A stretch of 64,000 nucleotides of DNA, taken from Diplosphaera chodatii. Taxonomy: Eukaryota; Chlorophyta; Trebouxiophyceae; Prasiolales; Stichococcaceae. The stretch covers positions 434,001 through 498,000 of the forward strand of contig JAALGY010000039.1 in NCBI GenBank assembly GCA_032358165.1, in the 5' to 3' direction. The translations under genes and the position numbers were made by a program. The notes beneath the pieces were generated by a model. That model searched no databases, had not been told where the DNA came from, and saw only the letters and a program-made list of their open reading frames with translations. Positions 12,187 through 22,638 of this stretch are shown one piece after another (the first letter of the stretch is position 1; every line of letters starts with the position of its first letter).

Positions 12187-12524
12187 CATCACCGGCCCCG
12201 CAGCCAAGGTGCGGGATGTTAATGGCCGGCTAACACCGCACTATTGTGATGTGAGCGGGTGCGCCTTGCAAATTGCATTGCATACATGCATTCCCAGGGA
12301 CAGCAGCTGCTTGGTGGTGGGCAGCAGCCTGCTGAGGAGCTGCCCAAGTCATCAATTAGATTCCCCCACACTCGGTGCTGCAATGGATGTGTGCACTGCA
12401 CTGCTTCAGCTCTGACTGTTTTCTCACCCTGCCCTCGTGCAGTGTCATGACCGTCCGGGTAGCTGTGACGCAGAAGCTGCGAGAGAGGATCTCTAGCATA
12501 GCTGCAGTGCAGCTGGTCAGCTGA

Positions 12525-15500
12525 TGTCGGCCACTCTCAGGTTGTCATGGACTCGCAGCTGTCAGCACCCAGTGTTACCGTGGCGCCCCCAACCACAGCA
12601 GTGTCTGCAGCTGGCAGGTCCGCCACACAGCAGGACCTCTAGCTGTGGTGATGACAGCCGGCAAGGCTGTGCATCGCTGAAAGGCTGTCCCTTGGCGTTG
12701 CTGAGGGGGTCATGAGGTCAAGGGGGCGTTGTGCATTGTGCCGCGCTCTTGTAGCAGCAACAGTGCGTGCAGCGTGACTGGCCGCCAGTCACGCACGGCA
12801 GTGCAGTGCGACATCAGCACGAGGCTGAACTTGACGCACTAGCTGCAGTGTTTTCATTTGTACTGTTGTTGCCGTCTGACGACCATTCCTTGTTAGGAAG
12901 GGTGTCTAAGAGGGAGATGCGTGTGTAATTACACTGAGAAATGATAACAATAATATCCGCATCCTCCAGTTATTGGCTGCCTGCAACTGAAAGTTGCGAG
13001 GTTGAGAATCTGCTGCCACGTACTGTACTGCCCAGCATACTACGTAATGCGCATAAACAATCCTCGAAACGCTGTCGCAGAGTATACCGCGCACCCATAA
13101 TCGAATATTCGGCGGCTGCGCAATCAGTGTGCGAACGGGTAAATTATTCAACTTTCGAGGGTGATGAATCGAACCCAGCCTGGGTTCGCCTGGCAGGCAA
13201 AATCTGCCCCGCCCATTTGCATTGCAGCCAACAATGGTGCCAAACACAGTAAAGCGTGTAGAAGGCACCATTCTGAGGTTCCCAAGGTGATCAGACAACG
13301 ATGCATGCAGACAAGTATTGATGATGGACATCAGTGGGACGGACTCGCCGATCGGCGATACGTCATTGTCTGTGCGATGACACCAGAAAATTGGATCTGG
13401 CCTGCGCGAAGGCGCGTGCAGGCCAAACACAATTCACTTTAGCAGGTGCGCGGAAGATGCTGGGCAGCTCGGTGAAGCAATTCGAGGTCAAATCGTGAAC
13501 GTTGCCAAGCCACATGTTGCCGCACACCGCGCAATATGAGTTTATGCTGTGTACGTACTTCCAGACTGCAGAAGCACAAGAGGTCTATGGCTCTGCGAAT
13601 GTGCAACACGGCTAAATTGCGCCAATCAAATTCGCCAACAAACCACAGATATGCAGCTTCGGCCATCTGCCGCCGGAAATAACGGAAATTGCGAGGTTCC
13701 TGCCAAACTTACCCAGTGGGACGCTCAATATATTGCTCAATATATTGAGCCTCAATACGGCCCTGGAACCACTGTCATACACAATATATTGCCCTGTCAC
13801 TTTTACTGAGGCAATATATTACCGGTCAATATGCGCTGCATGCAGCACAATTTATTGAGTGCTGGGTGCAACATATTGGGTGATAGACCAATACGAATGC
13901 CGCCACGGGGACTAGCAGGACCCCGAATATTGTCGGTGTACACCGTTGATATTGAGCGTGGGACATGATATGTTGAGTCAGCACATCGGCTGCAGACAAT
14001 TTATTGACGCGGTATATTGATGCTGCCACATGATATATTGATGCATGCTGACATGTATTGTGGTAGATATATTGACGTTGACATGCAATATATTGAGAAC
14101 TAAATGATACATATTGACGTTGACTACAATCGCGTATTGACGTTGACATGCAGATAAATTGAGATTACTGACGACAGACAAATAAAGCAATGCCGAAGTA
14201 CAGTAGCGGACATATTTGCTGCATGCGCCATCGTCATAGCTAGGTAAGTCTCCGTGAGAGCGAAGAGCACCCTGAATACTGCGATCCACGCCAATGCCCC
14301 AGCAATGGCCATGGGTGCATGCTGCTGAATGGTGCCATTGCAGCATTGCCAAATATAAATCGCTGATGTACATGCCCAACTCGGATGGCTATGTGGCGCG
14401 GTTTCGCCACATGCCTGCCAGCCGAGTCAATGTGCAGCTTGGGCTATGACGCTGGCCGTCAGGCTGTCACCATCCCCCAGCATGGTGTAAGGGAACACAT
14501 TTGCTGCCACCAGCTGTTGGTGGCAATATTCCATATCGCGTCAACCGTCAATGCTGTTCAAGCTATCGCCACCGCCCACACGCTTGTCGCCTGCGCGGTA
14601 CGATGCGCCAGCAGCAGCGTGCGCTGAGAAGCAGCTGCGGCACCCAAGACTGCTACTACTCATCTGCGCAAGCTATAGCTAGCTGCTCGCTGATGCTGCT
14701 GATGCCATCAGGCTAGATGCTACCGTACTCCAGGGCTGCCGCCACTCGGGCTAGCTGTGCCGGTGCTGCCAGCAGCTTTGCTTGTCGATCCACCCGTTTG
14801 GTGGCTGGCTACGTAGCCTGCACGTCATGCGAATGACAATGCCTTTTGTTCGGTGTTGTGCGTTCAACTGGCATATCTGGAGCAGCCATGCACCACAGCT
14901 GCTTGCTGTATGTGCTTCCCGGCGCATTTACTTGGCTGTAATGCAGATCAGCATGATGTCAGGTACGCAGCCGGACTGAGAAGCGCATCTCTTGCGGCGC
15001 AACAAGCCATCATGCAAGCACCGACCACCGCACCAGCTGAGGCAATTGGCGGCATGTGCGGCGGCAGCATTAGCGTCGGAGGAACGTAATTTGCAACAGC
15101 ATCCATCTTTCTGGAGCAGCAGGTTGATAAGTGCACGATGTAGCATGCTGCAATCATGAGGTAGTGGTGTATGCTTCATCTGGCATCTCGGCCATTCGGC
15201 TTCACGTGGTCCCAGAACCGATTCTGGCATGGCGTGATTCGATACATGACCCCGCTACTTGTCGCTGCGTCAGACCAGCTGAACACGGAGCTTGAAGGCG
15301 CCGCAGGGGTGCATGTGGGGATCGTACCGAACAGGCGCGCAGCGCCTTCGAAGATCATCAGCACGCGCATGCAATATTGCAATTGTGCGACATGATGCGC
15401 AGCAAAACAGATCTTGCTGCTGTGTCCCCTGCGTTGTGCTTGCATCATCCATACTATCGCTGAACGTTGAAAAAGCTTATATTAGCCAGACGCAGGCTTC

Positions 15501-15564
15501 GAGGCACGCCATTCATTGCAACTGTTCGGGTGCAAATGCTCCCTGTTCCTGCAGTGCAGTGACG
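12525..15564. other. Intergenic region without recognised genes
   Basis: Shared NFU 3' flank extends to about 13000. No coding exon is supported after that. It holds the AT-rich repeat cluster at 13723-14165. The first exon(s) of the acyltransferase gene may start in the last few hundred bases, since its N-terminus is not fixed. Confidence 0.45.
13723..14165. repeat. AT-rich cluster of degenerate (A)ATATATTGA(G/C) repeats
   Basis: About fifteen copies of a motif near AATATATTGA are scattered over 440 bp, some as the palindrome gctcaatatattgagc. Towards the right end they become longer direct repeats: tattgacgttgacatgca occurs at about 14072 and 14134, with a partial copy at about 14111. The base composition contrasts strongly with the flanks. 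No protein-coding sense is seen. Confidence 0.75.
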
Positions 15565-18500
15565 ATGAGTCGCCTTGGCACGCCATCTGGTGACGCAGTG
15601 GGGTGTCATACAGACAAAATTGCCCATTCGATGGCGCCAGGATCCATGTCGGACGGCTTGCCACAACTTAGAGCCCTGCGCGGGGCCATGCTGCCTCTGA
15701 ATGGCGTGCGCGTGCTGGCCTGTGTCTGGATCATGGTGCGGAACCTGCATCCTCAGCTAGCACTCATTTCAGAGCATTGCCATATTCTATGTATGATGCG
15801 AGCGCATTTGTGCTGTGGACCCTGCATGGGTCCAGAGGCACAATGACATATGCGTCAGTGCGCATGTGGCGGTGCGCACAGTTGACATAGCGACGACCAT
15901 GGTTTGAAGATGCGAGATGTAACCTACTTTAGTAAAGAACGGCTGACACCGCTGGGTGCCTGCTGCAGGGCATGCACTTCTTCCAGGCGCGCCTGCACTT
16001 TGGCGACGGGCTGAATGAGGCACTGCGTCGCCAGCCCGCTGCGATCCAACCCATCCTGCAGGTGATGCTCCCAATAACTGTACTAAGCGATGGTGTGATT
16101 GGGTGTTGGGGCGAGTAATGAGGAGACCCACTATCATATAACACGAAAAGTGAAAACCCCAGAAGATCTGCGCACGCCAGCATCGAGCAAAGGTATGACA
16201 TCACAGCAGCGGTGCAGCAGCGTTTGATTTGCCCACTGCAGGGTGTGAAGGGCCTGGACGTGCTCTTCCTGCTGTGCGGCTTCTTCGCGACAGCGACGCT
16301 AGTACCTGCTATGGAGAGCGCCAGGGGCCCGCTGACGCAGGCAAGTGCCGCCCAGTCCCACGCAAGCAGAACTGCGTGTATAGTGGTGTTGTGACTTCTC
16401 TGCCTCAAGGTGTGCCACGAGCGCAGACAGCTGGAGCTGCGCGCAACCCATCTAGCGCTTTCCCTCTCATCTCAGCTTGTAGCCGGCAACATACTTTATG
16501 TCTTTCGTTGACTGTACCACAAACATCGTTCATACAGCATGATGCTGTATGAACAGATATGTCCACCATTACCGGGTGCGTCCGAACATAGCGCACGCTA
16601 TACAAAATACTAATGGGATGAGCCAGGTTGCCAGGCTGTATGTGATGGAGACCTGAAGCCAGCCTGCGTGTTGTTCTACAGGTGCTGCTGCGGTACTACT
16701 GGCACCGCGCCGCTTGCATTGTGCCGGCCTTCTGGGTGAGCCTGCTGCTGACATGGGCGCTGGTGCTACGTGTGCGGGAGCACCTTGGGATACCCGAGGC
16801 AGCCGGGGCTCTGCTGCACTACCCCGCCAGCGCATGCCCAGGTCCCCTGACTGTTGGTCTGTCACCTACATAACCTGCTGAGCAGCCTATGCTGAGCAAT
16901 ACTCGCAAGCTCAAATGCGCAGTTGGCTGGAAGCCTGGCAAGGGAGGCAGTTCACACAGCATGGCCTCCTGCACTGGGACGCATCTATTATCAGCAGTGT
17001 CGCTCAGCAGCCTAGCAGCTCCGTTCTACGGCATGAATGTGAGTATAGTGTGCCCTGCGCTGCAGGGGGGCTATGGGCACAGGCGGCATTTCTGGGGCAC
17101 TTCCAGTATGGCGGAGGGTGCGGCGCGCACCTCTGGTCGCAGGTCTGGCCAGAGTCAAGCAGTATCTGGCCATGCGTTGAAGAGCTGTGTACGAACGTAT
17201 ATCTCGCACCGAGACAACGGCAGGTCATTGCCAGCGCTGCCATCGGGTGCTTCAAAGTCGATGCAATACCCCTTCATGCCTCCGCAGGGCAACCAAGCGG
17301 CGTTCTGGGCCATCATGCCCCTGCTGCTGATTGCGCTCAAGCCAAAGTGGGCCGGCTTCCGGCATCGCGTGGCCATCTGTGCAGGTAGGAACATGCTCTG
17401 TTTCCCAACGTCCTAGGGATGGCCCTGGAAACGACCAGAACGTCGTTGCCAGCCGGGGTGGTGGCTGTGTGTCTGCCCGCTGCTGACTGGTGCAGCATGT
17501 AGCTGAGATCGATGCCCTGCCTACTGCCAGTACAGTATAGCAGACAGGCTCGGTATCGCTACCGCCACTTCGGACAACAATGACACCTGCCAGCTTCCAG
17601 CGTAGGGGTGGCCATGCTGCTGAGCACCGCCTACCGGATATGGGCGGCATGGCGCTTCGGAATGCGAATGCCCTTCCCTGTGTTTGGGACGTTGGACGAC
17701 CGAGAGGCAGCCAACTTCGTGAACGTCAAGGTGGGGCCCGTACGGGCGCAAAACATCAGTACATGAACAGTACATAGGAAAAATGATGGCATGCTGAGCA
17801 GCACTAAGTCGTGAGGCAGCAACCTTGCACCTCTGGCAGGAAGCCACCATCTGGCAAGGTTTCATGAAGTCTAGCAGTGGCTCCTCCAACATGCAGTCAC
17901 CCAGATGCCACAAACAAACAATTGGTGTGCACCAGCATGTCGGCACAGCAAGAGTCGGGTGCATACACTGACCAGTCGAATCCCTGCCGTGCGGTACTAC
18001 ATCCACTACTCGCTGCCGGCACGTGCGGCGGGCCCGGCCGCGGGCGCCCTGCTGGCGCTGCTGTGCCTGGAGACGAGAACGCAGGCCAGCACCTTGCAAA
18101 CCGAAGACGTGAGGGCTGGCGATGGCTCAGCAGGCAAACAGTCGCAGTGCAGCAGCCACGGCGGCAGAGGCGCTGTGGTGCGGCGCGGATGCAGGATTGA
18201 AACCGCGGTGCTGCTGGGTGCGCATCAAAAGCACGTGTGATGTGTTGTCCTGAAGATTTCCAGGTTTGATTGTTGAACAGCCACATCAAAGTATCTATCT
18301 GCATGACGGGCATGTCACAGAGGTTGCCAATAGTACCAGTCAAGGCATGGCTGCTCCTGTTAGAGAGGAGCCGCCAGTGCCTAGTATTTGGGTTGCAGGA
18401 CGGATGCATTCGGGACGCGCATGTCTGCTGCAAGCCTGACATGGACAACGAGTTTACATCCTGCAAGTGGCTCTGCAGGCCTCGCCCCAGCGCTGTGGAT

Positions 18501-19556
18501 GCTGTGGAGGGTGATTGCCACACCAGAGTTCAAGGCTGACGGCAACCCCACATGGCCAATTCATACCTCCTGGCTGCACATTGTTGCCACGATCCGGGTG
18601 AGCACGCTGGAGCCTTGGCATGCAAAGCACATTCTCTTCCTGCACCAGCTCGCTGATGAGCGCATCAATCTGCAGCTGTGAGCGCTGCAGCATGTGCGCA
18701 CTTGCCTGCAATGCCACGAGCCAGGTCAACTCCGTCCTGTGGCTGTGGAAACATCAGCCAGCTCCTTTGAGCGATGCGCCACCTGACCTGCTCTTTGCTC
18801 TTGCATCAAAGTAGCTGCACAGAGTCGCAGTCAGACTGCTGGCGCACAAGCTACCAACCAAACGTCAGCAGCTAGCGCCCAGCAATGATGCCAATGTACC
18901 AATGGCATCTGCCTCTTCTGCTCATGGTGTGCAGTACGTGCCTGCTGCAGGGTGGCGTCGCCGCCTCTGCAGCACTTGCAATACTGCTGGCGGTCGTCAT
19001 GCTGCAGGCTGCCGGGCCGGCAAGCCGTGCTGTGTATGACGCACTTGCGGCCCCGGTCTGGGCGCCACTATCCGACTTGAGCTACTCAGCATACCTCTAC
19101 CACCTTCAGGTGATGAACAGGGCATTCCATGGCTTGCTTGTGAACTCGCTGTCGCTGGCTGCGCTTTCTCTGCTATGCAGTTTCTCAGTTTTAGTCAATG
19201 GCAATTTCTGTTCTGAACACACACGCATGTGCTGAGCAGCCGCAGTGCAGCAGCGTGTTGCGACCGCTGACAAAGCTTGCAATAACATGCAGGCGCACTT
19301 CTGGGTGTGGCGGTGTGGCCTGCTGCCCAGCGGCCTGGTCGGTTCAGCGGACGACCTGGCCGGCTTCGCGATCGACGCAGCGGCGAGCCTGCTGGTCACC
19401 TTCAGTGTGGCGTACCTGAGCTGCCATCTGGTCGAGCGCCCCGCGACTGCTGCCGCACGCCGCCTGGAGCCCACACTGTTTGGCGCGAGCAGCTGCTGCA
19501 GCAGCGGCAGCCACGGCAGCAAGAGCAGCAGCAAGAGCGGCAGCAGCACCAATTAG
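15565..19556 (+). CDS. Membrane acyltransferase, NRF-6 / acyltransferase-3 (OafA-like) family, with a probable frame break
   Basis: Multi-pass integral membrane protein predicted to transfer acyl groups. Exons: 15565 to about 15790, 15969-16061, 16242-16340, 16682-16841, 17066-17142, 17258-17384, 17606-17730, about 17953-18108, 18479-18597, 18951-19109 and 19293-19556 (TAG). Family hallmarks in order: LNGVRVLACVWIM (TM1), VKGLDVLFLLCGFFATATL (TM2), LLRYYWHRAACIVPAFW, GGGCGAHLWSQ, IMPLLLIAL with AGFRHRVA, SRIPAVRYY, and near the end LSDLSYSAYLYHLQ and an AAASLLVTFSVAYLSCHLVE helix. The third intron uses a GC donor. After CPGP at 16841 the expected WWxxLLYLHNLL block is seen (LHNLLS at 16862-16879) but only in a shifted frame, as if two bases were missing. 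That is either a real lesion, a sequencing error or an unusual junction. The start is uncertain: ATG 15565 and ATG 15631 are both possible. Confidence 0.82.
16528..16554. repeat. 27-nt perfect inverted repeat in an acyltransferase intron
   Basis: Two 13-nt arms (gttcatacagcat and its complement) flank a single base. They lie inside the intron between exons 16242-16340 and 16682-16841. It would form a strong RNA hairpin or could be a tiny insertion. Confidence 0.8.
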
Positions 19557-19645
19557 AGGTACTATGGCAGTGACGCTGCGTGGAGCATGCAGCCGCAAGG
19601 CATGCATACTTACACGGGCGCCAAGACATCTTCACAGGGCGTAAC

Positions 19646-19692
19646 CACTATGACAACGACACAATACTTAAACCGTGTGTAAACCATACGTA
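19646..19692 (+). repeat. Left terminal inverted repeat of the CACTA element
   Basis: Starts CACTATGACAACGACA; the second conserved block is 19670-19692. It is preceded by the AAC target duplication. Confidence 0.88.
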
Positions 19693-21762
19693 TTGCTACG
19701 TATCCACTACCCAGACGGTTACGCAAATCTGGGTAGGGCTGACGCGCTGCGGGTCGGCCTACTCAAACCATACCTATTCCATACCCGGCATGCACGCCAG
19801 CATTTCTGATTTCTAAACGGGCATGATGCCGAGGTCTCCCTATCAGACCTGCCCATCATTCAAGCTCTACTGTTGAGCACTTGAGCTGTCAACCTGTCAT
19901 GTTGATGCACAACCCAGCTTGCAGCCCAAGCGTTGCAGCCGCGCTAACGTTCACTCGTGCGTCCGCTCTTGGCTGTGCACAACAGTCATGGACTTGCGGC
20001 TGTAAGCACTGGGACGGCCAGGCAACAACATCCAATGGTCCATTTCTGCTGGTTAGCATGACAGAGGTGCGGGAAGCGAGGCGCTTGGGCCGGCCTCAGG
20101 ACAACAAGCTGCTGGCAAGCATGCCTGCGTCGCAGCCCCGGGAGTGGGACAAGATCGGTGCTCGGCAACAGGTGACCGTTGTGCCTGTGAGGACAGCCAA
20201 AGCACCCATGCACCCAAACGCAGGCATTGTGCAGCAGTCTTACACCAGGATCTGGATCTCGCACGCTGTTTACGGCCTATGTCCAGTCCTCGCGTCTTCA
20301 TTCGCACCCGGCGTTGGTGCTGCAATCCTGATGCAAATGCAATTGGCAAGCAGGGGGCAATCTTGCCAACTGTAAGTCTCTCATGGGGCGGTTGCCATGC
20401 TCACGGACCTTAATGCTATCACTGCAGGAAGCATTAGGGCGCTGCCGAGACCCACAGCTGACCGCGAGGAGGCTGCCAGGCACTGTGCGGCACGAGCTGT
20501 CACTACTGGGCAGGTCTGCTGCTTCGTAGCTACCAACGCTGATTGACAGCAGATCTTACGGCTGACATCAGTGTGTAGGATCTGCTGCAGTGCACTGTGA
20601 CGCTGCTGGATGTTGTGCGCCGGCACCTAGTTCTGTCATCAGGCTGCTGAGCGGTGCAGCGCAGCACGTGACAGCTCTGTTGTGCACTCATGCTGATATC
20701 TGCATTCATCGTGTATGAACGTCCTATGTCCTGGGAATTCATGGACTCTGCCATGCTGCAGGTGATGGTTTGGCAGCTCAGCATCTGCCAGCTTGCGCGT
20801 GGTTGGCGCGCCTGCACCCAGCCGCCGTACCATGTTGCGGCAGCGCTGTGGCCCAAGTAGAAGCTGTTCCGGGTCGTCAAGGTGCAAGACTGGCCTGACA
20901 CCTGCGCATGCTGGCCCACTCCTCACATGCTGCTGACACCCTGGAAGACTAGGCCGCACCAGCCCTGTCACCCACCCTGCATGAGCAGTGCAATGAATAC
21001 TCCTCAGCTTCACCTACATGTGCAGAGCTGTACGCGACTGAAGTCAGCACCACCTCATTGTTTCATGCCGTGCAGGTCTGTGGCAGGGTAGCCCACACTG
21101 CATGCAGCGCCTGACGCTGCTGCCAGCTTCGGACGCACATCGAGCTAAAGGTAACAGCTTCAGCCGACGCTATGCCCTTGCGCATGCACGTGCCTCACCC
21201 TTTGGCCTCGGGCAACAGCAACAGTATCGAGATCAGTATCGACATGCGTGCTGTGATTGCATGCGCTAACCCTACTAGAATGCTGGTGCCATCACACTGT
21301 CACAATGTTAGTGAAGTGCTGATGGTAAACTTGCAGGTGTTGAGACGAAGGGTGTGGCATACAAGTCGCACGCACGGTCGATGCAGAGGACAAGCGGCAC
21401 ACTTTGCAAGATGTGGCAGTTGGGGAAGCGGGCAGTGGCGGCCGCGGCGGGGTGCAACTCAACCAGCTTGCTTGAACAGCACTCATGCCATGTGCAATGT
21501 GCCACTTGCTTGGGCTGCATTGGTCGTCTACGTATTGCTGGTGTGCAAACAAGTAGGATCTCTACCTATACCATACCTATCAGACCTTACGTATACCATA
21601 CGCAAAGCATACCTGCCCATATAGGCAATATTTATCAGACCCATACCCAAATCGTACCCAAACCCCTACCCAAACCATACCTAAATTTCCAGTCACAGCC
21701 TACACATCCACTACCTATTCCATACGTATCCTCTACCTATTCCATGTGCAAAGCATGGCATT

Positions 21763-21809
21763 TACGTATGGTTTGCACACGGTTTGCGTAACATGTCGTT
21801 GTCATAGTG
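21763..21809 (-). repeat. Right terminal inverted repeat of the CACTA element
   Basis: Reverse complement of the left end, 38 of 39 bases identical outside an 8-bp spacer. It ends TAGTG and is followed by AAC. Confidence 0.88.
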
Positions 21810-22638
21810 AACATTCATAGAGTAATTGCCAGAGCAGGGGCAGCCCTGCCCTCGGAGGCATCGTGGTTGTTGCACAGCCGTGCTTGGCAGCAGAGATGTT
21901 TTACTTGCCAGCGGCAGGCTGCATTTGATGCTCAGCTTGCTCAACCATCTGTACCATCGCTTATCGGCTGACTGGCTTGGTGTTGCTGCGCTGCAAAATG
22001 TGCCTTGCTGACCATACTGCACACCTGCATGCTGCTGCACTGAACGGGTGCGTATCGACATGTCATGTCATACCGTATACGACTATATGTACCAGATTCA
22101 GCCGGACGACTGGCTGACAACATGCCTGGCGACATGTTATGAGTGGCGTCAATATGCTTGATTGGCCATGCTGCAGCTGTCAAACAAGGACAAAGTCTTT
22201 GCCAGTTGCTCCATTGAGCAGTGCTAGCTATCATGAGTGGCGGCAGGACACATTGTGATTCATGTTTGAGTAGACGGTCATCGCATCACAATGGCTATAC
22301 ATCGCATGCACTTGTGGCCATCAGCTGGCAGGTGGGTCGTCTTACAGCATGCGTCCTCTTGAGTGCCGCAGCATGCCTGGCACCCCAGCTCAAACACCTG
22401 TTTGTCTATATATGCACACCACAGCAGTCTGCTACTCCGCTTGGCAATTCTGTACTTCCAGACCAAAGCTGTATCTGCACAGCCATAGCTGTCATCTGTA
22501 CAACTTGAATATGCAGAAATGGCGGGACACTATACATCCTACTGGTAGTTCCTTGCTGCCTCGCTCGATAGAGCAACTTGCCCCAGTGCGCTGCATTGCG
22601 TGGTTTACACTGCCCTCCTGCTGACCGGCCAACTACGC
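21810..22638. other. Intergenic region between the CACTA element and SPT2
   Basis: No coding exon is supported. It should contain the 3' end of the minus-strand SPT2 transcript. Confidence 0.45.

Larger units (their letters stand above)
10848..12524 (+). pseudogene. Decayed second copy of the NFU gene
   Basis: All six conserved exons of the NFU gene at 3.1-4.9 kb are recognisable in the same order: about 10848-10921, 11117-11218, 11383-11460, 11621-11691, 12021-12208 and 12443-12524. The cluster-binding exon is intact ([13 protein letters not shown] at 11383-11460). Others are broken. Exon 11117-11218 has a 4-nt and a 17-nt insertion that put TGA in frame at about 11171. Exon 11621-11691 is one base short overall and shifts out of the GMELTGD frame. 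Exon 12021-12208 carries an 82-nt insertion. No transit peptide exon is recognised upstream. It cannot encode full-length NFU. Shared 3' flanking sequence supports a segmental duplication rather than retrocopying, and introns are retained. Confidence 0.88.
19646..21809. mobile_element. CACTA (CMC/EnSpm) superfamily DNA transposon, 2,164 bp, probably non-autonomous
   Basis: The element begins CACTATGACAACGACA and ends with the exact complement TGTCGTTGTCATAGTG. It thus has the CACTA...TAGTG termini that define the superfamily. The terminal inverted repeats are 47 bp (19646-19692 and 21763-21809): 16 bp perfect, an 8-bp unrelated spacer, then 23 bp with one mismatch. The three bases before (19643-19645) and after (21810-21812) are both AAC, the 3-bp target duplication expected of CACTA elements. 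Subterminal arrays of ACCTATTCCATACGTA-like units are present at about 19680-19790 and 21548-21770, as is usual for transposase binding. No transposase is recognised. It sits 89 bp behind the acyltransferase stop codon. Confidence 0.88.

Noticed and set aside
12906..13430. 174-codon minus-strand frame
   Set aside because: At this base composition one or two frames of that length are expected by chance in 64 kb, and no family features are visible.
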